Shown one piece after another: positions 19,489 through 28,511 of a stretch of DNA of 64,000 nucleotides. Both the position numbers and the translations under genes were made by a program. Source of the DNA: Paracoccaceae bacterium (GTDB taxonomy: Bacteria; Pseudomonadota; Alphaproteobacteria; Rhodobacterales; Rhodobacteraceae); the NCBI GenBank assembly GCA_028097405.1, contig JAOHEK010000002.1, forward strand, positions 63,359 through 127,358, written 5' to 3'. Positions within the stretch are counted from its first letter, which is position 1, and every line of letters starts with the position of its first letter. A model generated the notes under the pieces. It ran no database searches and was not told where the DNA came from. It saw only the letters and a list, made by a program, of their open reading frames with translations.

Positions 19489-20562
19489 ATGGCGACAACC
19501 GAAGTAGCGGTGATTGGAACCGGGTGGTGTGGCGGTATCCGGGCTGAGACGCTTGCCAAATCGGCCTTGGTCGATGCTCTGCACATTTGTGAGATTAATC
19601 CTGAACGGCTGCAAGAGGTGCGCGATCTAACCAATCCGGCGACTGCCACGACGGATTATCAAGACATCGTTGCCAATCCGAACATCACCGTCGTCTATAT
19701 CTCGACAACGCCAGAACAGACGCATTACCCCATTGCCCGCGATTGTCTGAAAGCCGGTAAAAATGTTCTCTTGGAAAAGCCCATCGCGCTGGAATTCTGG
19801 GAAGCGGACGAACTTATTGCCTTGTCGACAGCGGGCAACCTGAAATTTACCATCGGGTATTCGCAACGGTTCAATCCCAAGATCGCATATGCCAAGAAAG
19901 CTATCTCCGAAGGCAAGTTGGGCAAGGTGGTCAACGTCATGGTCAGCCGTCATTTGTCGCGAACCCTTGGAAAGAAAATCGCGAACCGGGTTAAGCTCTC
20001 GCCTGCTGCGATGGAATCGACCCATGATCTGGATTTTGTCTTTTGGCTGTTAGAGCACACCAAGCCAGCTAAAATCTACAGCCAAGGTGCTTATGGCTAT
20101 ATGAAAGACCTAAATGGGTCTTTCGATTGCATGTGGTCGACCGTCACCATGGAGGACGGCACGCTTGTTGTGGTCGGTGGGGGCTGGAACCTGCCCCCAA
20201 GCTATCCGAACTACTGCGGCACATGGATCGAGATCACGGGGACGGAAGGTGCATTGATCCTTGATGACACGGCGCGAGATCATTGGCTGAATACTGTGTC
20301 TGGCGGCACGCAATACCCAATGTCGACCATGCCGGGCGAACATGTCGACCATGTATTTGCAGGGCAGATGGGCCCTGAAACAATCCACTTTCTGGAGGAT
20401 GTCTTGATGGACCGTCCCGTGATGGTGGCCGCAAGTCACGCACGGATGGTGATGGAAACCTATTCGGCAGCCGACTTGTCTGCCGAGATCGGCGAACCCA
20501 TCTCGCTGCCACTGTCTAACCATTCCATTGCACAATTGGCCGATATGAAGGCGGCGAAATAG
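19489..20562 (+). CDS. Gfo/Idh/MocA family oxidoreductase
   Basis: MATTEVAVIGTGWCGGIRAETLAKSALVDALHICEIN; LLEKPIALEFWEA. Confidence 0.9.
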   Translation: MATTEVAVIGTGWCGGIRAETLAKSALVDALHICEINPERLQEVRDLTNPATATTDYQDIVANPNITVVYISTTPEQTHYPIARDCLKAGKNVLLEKPIALEFWEADELIALSTAGNLKFTIGYSQRFNPKIAYAKKAISEGKLGKVVNVMVSRHLSRTLGKKIANRVKLSPAAMESTHDLDFVFWLLEHTKPAKIYSQGAYGYMKDLNGSFDCMWSTVTMEDGTLVVVGGGWNLPPSYPNYCGTWIEITGTEGALILDDTARDHWLNTVSGGTQYPMSTMPGEHVDHVFAGQMGPETIHFLEDVLMDRPVMVAASHARMVMETYSAADLSAEIGEPISLPLSNHSIAQLADMKAAK

Positions 20563-20570
20563 GAGGCGAC

Positions 20571-21431
20571 ATGACCAAGACGGTTGGAATTTTCGGACTA
20601 GGGCTGATCGGAATGGCTCTGGCCGAGCGTCTTATGGCAGCAGGTCATAGTGTCGTCGGATATGATGTAGATGTGGCCCGTGGATCGCTTTTGCAGGAAA
20701 ATGGTGGCAAATCAGGCGATCCGCGCGAATTGTGGGACTGCGATATTCTGTTATCGGCGGTCTTCAGCACCGACCAATTGGCCGACATCATCAATGCGGC
20801 ACCGAATGGCACAGGCAAAGTTCTGGTCACGATGAGCACCTGCGACCCCGATCAGATTGCCGCACTGGAAGGTACCGCGCGTGACCGGTCCATCGTATTG
20901 GTCGAAGCGCCGATTTCGGGAACCAGCCTACAAGTCCAGAAAGGCACTGCACTTTTGTTGCTTGCCGGTGATGCCAAAGGCCTTGATGCTTTCGAGGATA
21001 TCGCTGATGCAATCTCGCCCAACCGCGAACGCGTAGGCGCCATTGGAAACGCCAATAAGACCAAGCTGGCGATCAATTGCGTGCTTGGATTGAACCGCGC
21101 CGCAGTTGCGGAAGGTCTGGTTTTCGCTGAAGCCTTGGGGCTTAATCCTGACACCTATCTGCAAACCGCATTGCGCTCTGCTGCGCGCTCTGACGTGATG
21201 GCGGCCAAGGGGCCGATGATGGTTGCACGGGATTTCACGCCACTTGGACGGATTGCCCAATCGCAAAAGGATTTCAAACTGATCCGCGAAATGGCCGCCC
21301 GAAACGGGCACGGCGAAATGCCAATGGTGGGTCGCTATCTTGAGGTGATGGAAAACGCTGAAAACGCCGGTGACAGTGATTTGGATAACTCTGCCGTCTT
21401 TCTTGCAGTTCAACGCATGGCCAAAGCCTAA
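20571..21431 (+). CDS. NAD(P)-dependent oxidoreductase, 3-hydroxyisobutyrate dehydrogenase-like
   Basis: MTKTVGIFGLGLIGMALAERLMAAGHSVVGYD and EAPISGTSLQVQKG motifs; paralogue of the gene at 1..852. Confidence 0.9.
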   Translation: MTKTVGIFGLGLIGMALAERLMAAGHSVVGYDVDVARGSLLQENGGKSGDPRELWDCDILLSAVFSTDQLADIINAAPNGTGKVLVTMSTCDPDQIAALEGTARDRSIVLVEAPISGTSLQVQKGTALLLLAGDAKGLDAFEDIADAISPNRERVGAIGNANKTKLAINCVLGLNRAAVAEGLVFAEALGLNPDTYLQTALRSAARSDVMAAKGPMMVARDFTPLGRIAQSQKDFKLIREMAARNGHGEMPMVGRYLEVMENAENAGDSDLDNSAVFLAVQRMAKA

Positions 21432-21433
21432 AC

Positions 21434-22324
21434 TTATCTGCCAGCCAAATAAATCGCCGCCGAAATTAGAAGCGGCAGACAAGCAAAATTCAGAACTGTC
21501 GAACTAACGACCACCCCGGCAACGCGCTCTGGGCTGCGTCCGTAATGTGCGGCGATCACGTAAGTGATCAAGGCGGATGGCATCGCACAAAGAAGAAAGA
21601 TAGCGCCCGCTTCGACACCCTTTAGGTTGAAAATTGTGACCATGGTCAAACCGGTGACCACACCAACCGTCAGTCGTACAAACGCCAGAAGAACAGAAGA
21701 TTTGATGTCACTGACCTTTAGCCGCGATAGCGCGCCGCCCAAGAGGATCAACATAATTGGGATCATAATCCCTCCCAGAAGCGCTGTTGTATTGGCGATG
21801 ACATTGGGGATTGGAAGATCCGTAATCCGGAAAAAACCGACGGCCAATATGGCCCAGATCAAAGGTTCGCGCATAAGTTTACGAAGCCCCGGATCACCCG
21901 TCATAATCGCTGGTACAACGGTGTATTGAACCAGCGCGATCATGAAAAAGAACGCGGCTCCAATCGTCAGTCCGGGTTCAGCAAAAGCAAGAAACACCAA
22001 CGGCAACCCGGCATTCCCCGCATTCGGAAGCGACAAAGCCGACAAGAACGTTCGCCACGGTTGCCGCAAAAGAAAAAGCGCCATGCCCGCAAGCGCGCCA
22101 CCGACAAGAACCGCAGTGATCGAAATGCCAATAATGCGGGCAAGCGACTCGTCGGGAAGGGTGGTGTTAGTCAGGGATGAAAACACCAGCGCCGGTGTTC
22201 CGATCAGCATCGCAAGCCTGCCAAGTGTCTCGGATTGAAAGCCAATTCCTTTATATTCAAGAAAAAACCCGATGCCAGCGACGACAAAAACGGGGGCGAT
22301 GATATTCAGTATGTCACTTATCAC
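21434..22324 (-). CDS. AEC-family (auxin efflux carrier/malate permease) transporter
   Basis: ORF 21434..22435; likely GTG start at 22324 (MISDILNIIAPVFVVAGIGFFLEYKGIGF); ten-TM-like hydrophobic pattern. Confidence 0.85.
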   Translation of the reverse strand: MISDILNIIAPVFVVAGIGFFLEYKGIGFQSETLGRLAMLIGTPALVFSSLTNTTLPDESLARIIGISITAVLVGGALAGMALFLLRQPWRTFLSALSLPNAGNAGLPLVFLAFAEPGLTIGAAFFFMIALVQYTVVPAIMTGDPGLRKLMREPLIWAILAVGFFRITDLPIPNVIANTTALLGGIMIPIMLILLGGALSRLKVSDIKSSVLLAFVRLTVGVVTGLTMVTIFNLKGVEAGAIFLLCAMPSALITYVIAAHYGRSPERVAGVVVSSTVLNFACLPLLISAAIYLAGR

Positions 22325-22635
22325 CGCAACTCGCTTTCGATTACCCTGTCTCCGGTCCCTTGTCGTCCTGAGGCGCGGAAAGGTCAAATGACCAGGCGCA
22401 TTCGAGCATTCAGATAAGCAGCTAACCCCCATCACGAAACGTTATTTCCTGATGATAGGGGGGTGATCTATCGTTTTGAAACGAAACCGGGGAGGAGGGT
22501 TTCCGCAAGCGAACCATCGGTCGAGGTTTTCGTACCTTGGCACGAAGGCAGCTTGAGTATGCCGACCTCCCGCGGAGGGCGGACAGCGAATGTTCTCCGC
22601 CAAGATAGGGAAGAGAGATCGCTGGTGATCGGGAC

Positions 22636-23190
22636 GTGAAGATTTTCAAGCACCTTACAGCCGAAGCGTGGCTGACAAGCGGTCTGGCGTTATTGGGCAT
22701 CCTTGGGGTTGTATTCATGACGCAACTTGTGGCCGCGCCCAAACTCCTTTTTGGTCGTTCGCTGACAGCCATTCCACCAACGCTTTTTCCGACGCTGATA
22801 TTGGGCACTATGGCAGTTCTGGCCATCGCACTTTTTTATTCTTTGCGCGGCTCACTTCTGTCGACGGTAAGTAAGACCTTCGAAGAAGGCGCATTATTGC
22901 GTGTCGTGATGCTGTTTGGCGTCATGATTTTTTATGCGTTGATGATGGAGCCGCTTGGTTTTTTCATCTCCTCCGCCTTATCTATGTGCGCTGTCGCATG
23001 GCTTGCAGGGAACCGGTCGATCCTTCAAATTATTGTCGTTTCAATTGTCAGCCCGGTAGCGCTTTATCTGATTTCGACGCGCGGGTTAGCCGTGTCGCTG
23101 CCTGAGCTTAGTTCAATTGAATTCTTCTATGCCCGTGTATTTGACGCATCGGCCGCGGCTGTAAGTGGCGCGGAAGGAGCCTCGCAATGA
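22636..23190 (+). CDS. tctB: Tripartite tricarboxylate transporter TctB family protein
   Basis: 184 aa, GTG start, hydrophobic; stop overlaps TctA start (ATGA). Confidence 0.82.
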   Translation: MKIFKHLTAEAWLTSGLALLGILGVVFMTQLVAAPKLLFGRSLTAIPPTLFPTLILGTMAVLAIALFYSLRGSLLSTVSKTFEEGALLRVVMLFGVMIFYALMMEPLGFFISSALSMCAVAWLAGNRSILQIIVVSIVSPVALYLISTRGLAVSLPELSSIEFFYARVFDASAAAVSGAEGASQ

Positions 23191-24665
23191 TTGAGCAGTT
23201 TTTCGAAGGCGCGTTGATGGCCTTCCGCCTCGACACGATAATGATGATTGCGGTCGGATTGTTTTCTGGGATGTTGGTCGGCGCGCTGCCCGGCTTTACG
23301 ACATTGATGGCGATGGCGATACTCTTACCGTTATCGTTCTTCCTTGATCCATTGGTCGGGATCCCCTTCCTATTAGGGATTTACAAAGGCGGCATTTTTG
23401 GCGGGTCGATCCCAGCAATTCTGGTTTCGATGCCGGGGACCGGCGCGGCTGTTGCCACCTCGATTGATGGCTACAAGCTGACCCAGAAAGGTGAATCCCG
23501 CAAAGCACTGGACATGGCACTGTTCGCGTCAGTGATTGGCGATACCTTCAGCGACATCTTTACGATCTTGATGATCTTCCCGATTGCACTTTTGGTGATG
23601 CAGTTCGGCCCGCCTGAATTGTTCGCGGTTCTTTTGATGAGCCTTGTGATCATCGTTTCGACCTCGGGTAGCAATCCTTTGAAAGGGATGGTGATGATGC
23701 TTTTTGGGCTATGGCTTGCCCAGATCGGCACTGATCCGATTGGCGGCGTGGAACGCTTTACCTTTGGCATATTCGAATTGAAATCTGGTATCCCCTTGTT
23801 GCCTATGCTGATCGGGGTCTTCGCATTACCGGAACTGGTTTATGCCGTCATGCGCAACGAAAAGGTCGGCGGTTTTGCCAAGCTTGTTGGTAAGCGGCTG
23901 AGCATGGCCGAGTTCAAACGTTGTCTGCCGACCATTCGACGCTCAACTTTAATCGGCACGGCCATCGGGATCGTACCCGGTCTGGGCCAAGTCGTCGCGG
24001 CGATGATGGGATATTCGGCGGCCAAGAACGCCTCCAGTCATCCCGAAACCTTCGGTGAAGGCGAAGTGGAAGGCGTAGCCGCTGCCGAAGCCGCAAATAA
24101 CGCCGTCAACGGACCAACGCTGGTACCACTATTGACGCTTGGTATCCCGGGCGACAATGTGACGGCCATTTTGCTGGGTGCTTTCGTGGCACAGGGGCTA
24201 AGGCCCGGTCCGCAGCTTTTCGAAGAACAGGGCTCAATAGTATTTGCCATTCTGGTGGCCATGGTGCTGGCCAACCTGATGTTTATTGTCATCGGATATT
24301 TGTCGATCCCGTTCTTTGCGCGCATTGTGACAATCAAAACCGGGCTGCTGGTTCCCATCGTCATCATGTTCGCTTTTGCCGGTGCGTATGTGTTCCGGTC
24401 CGACACCACAGACGTTCTAATGCTGGTTGGATTTGGCCTGTTCGGATTGCTGGCACGCGCAGCCAAATTCGATGTCATGCCCATGGTTATGGGGTTCATA
24501 TTGGGCGTGCCGCTTGAATATGCCTTTGGCCAGACGGTTGCTATGGCAGGGGGCACGCCGTTACAATTTCTATTTACTGAACGACTGGGCATGGTCGCCG
24601 TCTTAATCGCGACGCCGATTATCGGCTATGTTCTTTGGCGTCGAATGAAAACCGCCACAACCTAG
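23187..24665 (+). CDS. tctA: Tripartite tricarboxylate transporter permease, TctA family
   Basis: 492 aa; GALPGFTTLMAMAILLPLSF and IPAILVSMPGTGAAVATSIDGYKLTQKGE. Confidence 0.93.
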   Translation: MIEQFFEGALMAFRLDTIMMIAVGLFSGMLVGALPGFTTLMAMAILLPLSFFLDPLVGIPFLLGIYKGGIFGGSIPAILVSMPGTGAAVATSIDGYKLTQKGESRKALDMALFASVIGDTFSDIFTILMIFPIALLVMQFGPPELFAVLLMSLVIIVSTSGSNPLKGMVMMLFGLWLAQIGTDPIGGVERFTFGIFELKSGIPLLPMLIGVFALPELVYAVMRNEKVGGFAKLVGKRLSMAEFKRCLPTIRRSTLIGTAIGIVPGLGQVVAAMMGYSAAKNASSHPETFGEGEVEGVAAAEAANNAVNGPTLVPLLTLGIPGDNVTAILLGAFVAQGLRPGPQLFEEQGSIVFAILVAMVLANLMFIVIGYLSIPFFARIVTIKTGLLVPIVIMFAFAGAYVFRSDTTDVLMLVGFGLFGLLARAAKFDVMPMVMGFILGVPLEYAFGQTVAMAGGTPLQFLFTERLGMVAVLIATPIIGYVLWRRMKTATT

Positions 24666-24706
24666 AAGGGCGGGCTCGAAAACAGATCCATTAATAGGAG
24701 GAAATC

Positions 24707-25666
24707 ATGATCTGGAAGATTCTCAAAGGTACCTTGGGTGCGGCGCTTGTCGCCACGCTTGGTCTGAGTACAGCCGCATTTGCGGAATACCCGGAAAAAC
24801 CGATCACGCTTGTAATCCCGTTTGGCGCGGGTGGCTCGCATGACCTGAATGCGCGAGTTATTACCTCGACCATCCCAACATATCTGAACCAAGCCATGAT
24901 CGTTCGGCTGACGCCCGGCGCAAGTGGTCAAAAGGGCACGCAGGAAGTCGCGAACGCTAACGCAGACGGCTATACCTTGCTGTTTTCGCACAACTACGCC
25001 GACATGCTTCAGCAGCACGTCGAGAATCTGCCTTATGATCCGATCAAAGATTTTGTTCCGATCGCGCGGGTGAATTTTGCTCCGATCGCACTCGTCGTTC
25101 GTGCCGATAGTGAATACCAGACCTTCGACGAACTGATTGCTGCGGCCAAGGCAAATCCGGGCACCATCGACATGGCCCACTCTGGAAATTGGGGCGCGCT
25201 CTTCGTTCCGGCTGCACAAATCATGAAGGAAACTGGTGCCGAGTTTAACCTAGTTCCCTTTCAAGGTGGTGGACCAACTATGCAAGCGCTTCTGTCTGGC
25301 GATGCCGATGTGACCATGGGCTTCCCGTCTGTGCTTGGGCCGCTTATTGATTCCGGCAAAATTCGGGTTCTTGCTTCGGCTGGTCCCGAGCGCATCTACG
25401 ACGATGTGCCGACCTTCGCCGAAGCGGGTATCGAGGGCGATATTGGCTATATGCACCGTGTTGTCTTAGCACCTGCCGGCACTCCCCCTGAGGTGCTTGC
25501 GACATTGGAAGGCGCGTTCACCGATCTGCAAGAAGATGCCAGTTTTCAACGCTTGATGAGCCGTCTTGGTGAGAACTCTGATCTTCTTCTGGGAGAAGAG
25601 TACCAAGAACTGCGCGCTGGTCAGAGCGATGCCTACAAGACGCTGGTCGACTCGATCACGCAGTGA
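24707..25666 (+). CDS. tctC: Tripartite tricarboxylate transporter substrate-binding protein (TctC/Bug family)
   Basis: Signal peptide, YPEKPITLVIPFGAGGSHDLNARV, GGGPTMQALLSGDADVTMG. Confidence 0.92.
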   Translation: MIWKILKGTLGAALVATLGLSTAAFAEYPEKPITLVIPFGAGGSHDLNARVITSTIPTYLNQAMIVRLTPGASGQKGTQEVANANADGYTLLFSHNYADMLQQHVENLPYDPIKDFVPIARVNFAPIALVVRADSEYQTFDELIAAAKANPGTIDMAHSGNWGALFVPAAQIMKETGAEFNLVPFQGGGPTMQALLSGDADVTMGFPSVLGPLIDSGKIRVLASAGPERIYDDVPTFAEAGIEGDIGYMHRVVLAPAGTPPEVLATLEGAFTDLQEDASFQRLMSRLGENSDLLLGEEYQELRAGQSDAYKTLVDSITQ

Positions 25667-25675
25667 TCTGCAAAG

Positions 25676-25699
25676 GGTCGGGGCGCTAAAGCCCCGGCC
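25676..25699 (+). promoter_or_regulatory. Intercistronic stem-loop after tctC
   Basis: GGTCGGGGC-GCTAAA-GCCCCGGCC, 9-bp stem with one G.U; no U-tract. Confidence 0.65.
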
Positions 25700-25716
25700 G
25701 AACCAAGGAAATTTCC

Positions 25717-26445
25717 ATGCCCAACCGTTTCGGACCCCGTGGTGTTCTTGCGCTGATGATTCCGCAGCAAAACGCGAACATGCAGCCAGAGTATGAAGCG
25801 ATGCGACCGAACGGCGTAAGTAACCAAATTTACCGGTTCTCTTTGGCGGTGCCAGATAGGGTTCCCGAGGCGGTCATAGCGTCGTTGCCGAACGCCAAGG
25901 GATGTTTCCCCGACATGATTGTCTGCGGTAATTCCTTAGAGATGCGACATTGGTCGCAACAGCGACAGGCGATCTACTTAGACGAACTCAAAAACGCAGT
26001 GCCGGACGTGCCAATCATCACGGCAACCGAAGCAACCGAAACGGCGTTGCGCACACTTGGCGCAAAGAAGGTCGCCGTGCTGTCGCCCATGTCCGAAACC
26101 TATTCAAAAAGCGTGGCTGGTTTCTATGGCGGGCTTGGATTTGATGTTGTCAGCCACCACTACCTGAAGGTTCCAGTGCCGGAAGAAATCATAAACGTGC
26201 CGGTCGAGATGATCCACGGTATGTTTGACGAGATGGACAGCCCGGAAGTCGACTGCTTCCTTCATGTGGGCGGCGCTTTGGGCATCGTTGATTTCATCGA
26301 CGGGCTGGAAGAAAAACTAGGCCGCCCGGTCGTTTCGGTGAATGCCGCGACCTATTGGTACGCGCTTCGCAAGCTGGGTGTGAACGATCCACTGGACCGT
26401 GGCGGGCAGATTACTCGGCTTGATCTCCCTGAAAAATTCGCTTGA
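25717..26445 (+). CDS. Asp/Glu racemase superfamily protein, maleate isomerase/arylmalonate decarboxylase-like
   Basis: 242 aa; RGVLALMIPQQNANMQPEYEAM, LGAKKVAVLSPMSETYSKSV, LEEKLGRPVVSVNAATYWYALR. Confidence 0.8.
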   Translation: MPNRFGPRGVLALMIPQQNANMQPEYEAMRPNGVSNQIYRFSLAVPDRVPEAVIASLPNAKGCFPDMIVCGNSLEMRHWSQQRQAIYLDELKNAVPDVPIITATEATETALRTLGAKKVAVLSPMSETYSKSVAGFYGGLGFDVVSHHYLKVPVPEEIINVPVEMIHGMFDEMDSPEVDCFLHVGGALGIVDFIDGLEEKLGRPVVSVNAATYWYALRKLGVNDPLDRGGQITRLDLPEKFA

Positions 26446-26458
26446 AAAGGAACTCCTT

Positions 26459-26938
26459 ATGAGCGTGAAAGAAAAAGCAATCTGGACCTTCCGCACCAAT
26501 GCGCGACAGGAAACCAAAACCAAGTCTCACGCCCGTTCGCGTGACGTCGATATGATTATCGATGAACCAATTGAGCGTGGCGGCACCAATGAAGGTCCGA
26601 TGCCTGTCGAAATGGTCTTCGCCGGTTTGGCGGGGTGTACCCATGTGATTTCGAACAAGCTGGCGATGGCCAATGATGTCGTGATCGAAGACATGGAAAT
26701 CGATATTGTCACAACTATGGACAGCCGAGGCACGCGGCTGATCGAGCCGATAGATGTGCCATTCCCGAAGGTTATTATCAACATCACCGCGACAATGACA
26801 GGGCACCCCGAGAATATCACCGAAATCGTCGTGAAACTGAAAGAGCACTGCGCGGTCGCAAAGATGCTGCGTCAATCCGGAAGCGATGTGACCGAGAACT
26901 GGACAATCAACGGCGCCGAATGGCAGGATGTAGCCTGA
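26459..26938 (+). CDS. OsmC-family protein
   Basis: Start MSVKEKAIWTFRTNARQ at 26459; both family Cys present (FAGLAGCTH and EHCAVAKML). Confidence 0.88.
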   Translation: MSVKEKAIWTFRTNARQETKTKSHARSRDVDMIIDEPIERGGTNEGPMPVEMVFAGLAGCTHVISNKLAMANDVVIEDMEIDIVTTMDSRGTRLIEPIDVPFPKVIINITATMTGHPENITEIVVKLKEHCAVAKMLRQSGSDVTENWTINGAEWQDVA

Positions 26939-26942
26939 GGTA

Positions 26943-27995
26943 TCAAAGCCGCTCGATGCCCAGTTCGTCGGCCAAAGCATCCAGCCGCTTAGCCAAAGTC
27001 TGGGGGATCGGAATGCCACCCGCGTTACGTTTGGCAGTCGTGGCCGCTAAGCGTTCGCCGGGTAGTCGGATGTCTTCGACGCCGGGCAACAAGGCCGAAG
27101 ATTTCATTTCCCCCCAGATGCCATCGATCTGTGTTTTGAACGTTTCAACATCCGCAAAGGCCGCGATATCCAGCGCGACGACGAAATGACCGGTGTTTGT
27201 GGTTGCTTTCGGATCAGCGTTGAAGTCGACGACGTCCTTGCCAAATGCGGCGCCGTTCAGGGTGCCCGCCAACAATCCAAAGATCAACGACAGCCCATAT
27301 CCTTTCGGTCCTCCGATAGGCAGCAACAGCCCTTCGCTGGAACGTGTCGGGTCGGTCAAAGGCTGGCCTATCTTGTCGATCATCCACCCCTCGGGCATCG
27401 TTTCGCCCCGGTCCGCTGCCGTCTTGACTTTGCCGTAGGCTGCAACCGTCGTGGCCATGTCCAGTACGACGTCTGGTTGCGTATTCGACGGCACCGCCAC
27501 CGAAATCGGATTGGTCGAAAGCAACAGATCCGTCCCGCCCCAAGGTGGCATATGGTTCGCACTGCCGACCGCCACGTAAAGCCCAATCATGTCTTGCTCC
27601 AAGGGCATCCGCGCATAAAGAAACGCAGGACCGGCATGGTTCGAGTGGCGCGCACCAACCCAAGCAACCCCGCAGGTTTTGGCCTTTTCGATCGCCAGTT
27701 CTGCTGCCCGCGACATCACCAAATGGCCGGGCCCGTTCCCGCCGTCCAGCAGTGCCGTCGCTGTGCGTTCCGAGATGACAGAGATATCCGGGTCAACCGA
27801 CATACCGCCTGCACGAATGCGTTTGATGTACATCGGCAAACGAAATACCCCATGGCCGTCCTGCCCACCAAGATCGGATTCGACCATCAGCTGGGCCATC
27901 CGAACCGCATTTCGTTCCGGCATATCGCAGGCCTGAAAAGCAGTGGCAACGAAGCCGCGCAGCCGGTCCGCTGTGACATTGTGCTTGTCGTTCAT
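26943..27995 (-). CDS. Ldh family oxidoreductase (malate/L-lactate dehydrogenase, YlbC/DlgD-like)
   Basis: Likely start MNDKHNVTADRLRGFVATAFQACDMPERNA at 27995; ARHSNHAGPAFLYARM and GGPKGYGLSLIFGLLAGTLNGAAFG motifs. Confidence 0.9.
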   Translation of the reverse strand: MNDKHNVTADRLRGFVATAFQACDMPERNAVRMAQLMVESDLGGQDGHGVFRLPMYIKRIRAGGMSVDPDISVISERTATALLDGGNGPGHLVMSRAAELAIEKAKTCGVAWVGARHSNHAGPAFLYARMPLEQDMIGLYVAVGSANHMPPWGGTDLLLSTNPISVAVPSNTQPDVVLDMATTVAAYGKVKTAADRGETMPEGWMIDKIGQPLTDPTRSSEGLLLPIGGPKGYGLSLIFGLLAGTLNGAAFGKDVVDFNADPKATTNTGHFVVALDIAAFADVETFKTQIDGIWGEMKSSALLPGVEDIRLPGERLAATTAKRNAGGIPIPQTLAKRLDALADELGIERL

Positions 27996-28038
27996 TTCAA
28001 GATCGCTCCCATTAACAGCCCACTCGCGGAGAGTCCCC

Positions 28039-28443
28039 ATGACCACTGAAGCCATCGTACCATATGCCTCGATCTTGCCCTTTGCCCGCGGCGACGGGGT
28101 CGAGACCCGACTGATGATTGGGCGAGGACGTGTTGAAAACCCGCCGTTCACTACCGGCACGACGGTTTTCCCGACGGGCATGAAAGCCCCCATGCATAGC
28201 CACAATTGCGACGAACAGGTCACCATCCTTGAAGGTCGTGCCATGGCCGAGGTCGCTGGTGTTCAAACCGAACTTGGTCCTATGGACACCAGCTTTATTC
28301 CTGCCGAAATGCCGCATCGGTTCGTTAATATCGGCGACAGCCCTTTGAAAATATTGTGGATTTACGCAGCAGGAGACGTCACGCGAACTTTCACAGAAAC
28401 GGGTGAGACGGTGCCGCATCTGTCGTCGGGCGATCAAGTTTAA
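28039..28443 (+). CDS. Cupin-domain protein
   Basis: Start MTTEAIVPYASILPFARGDGVETR at 28039; MHSHNCDEQVTILEGRA and IPAEMPHRFVN metal-binding motifs. Confidence 0.85.
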   Translation: MTTEAIVPYASILPFARGDGVETRLMIGRGRVENPPFTTGTTVFPTGMKAPMHSHNCDEQVTILEGRAMAEVAGVQTELGPMDTSFIPAEMPHRFVNIGDSPLKILWIYAAGDVTRTFTETGETVPHLSSGDQV

Positions 28444-28511
28444 GCGGAGACGTCGCGTACGCAGCACCCCATCCCATGCGAAAACGAGCTTAGGCCGCGG
28501 GCTTGGGGCCT

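Noticed and set aside
27186-28049. 287-aa plus-strand ORF antisense to the Ldh-family gene
   Set aside because: Antisense shadow of a well-supported CDS; no recognisable motifs.
28492-28511. Possible terminator AGGCC...GGCCT between the cupin and Gfo/Idh genes
   Set aside because: Only 5-bp arms with a long GC-rich loop and no T-tract; too weak to call.
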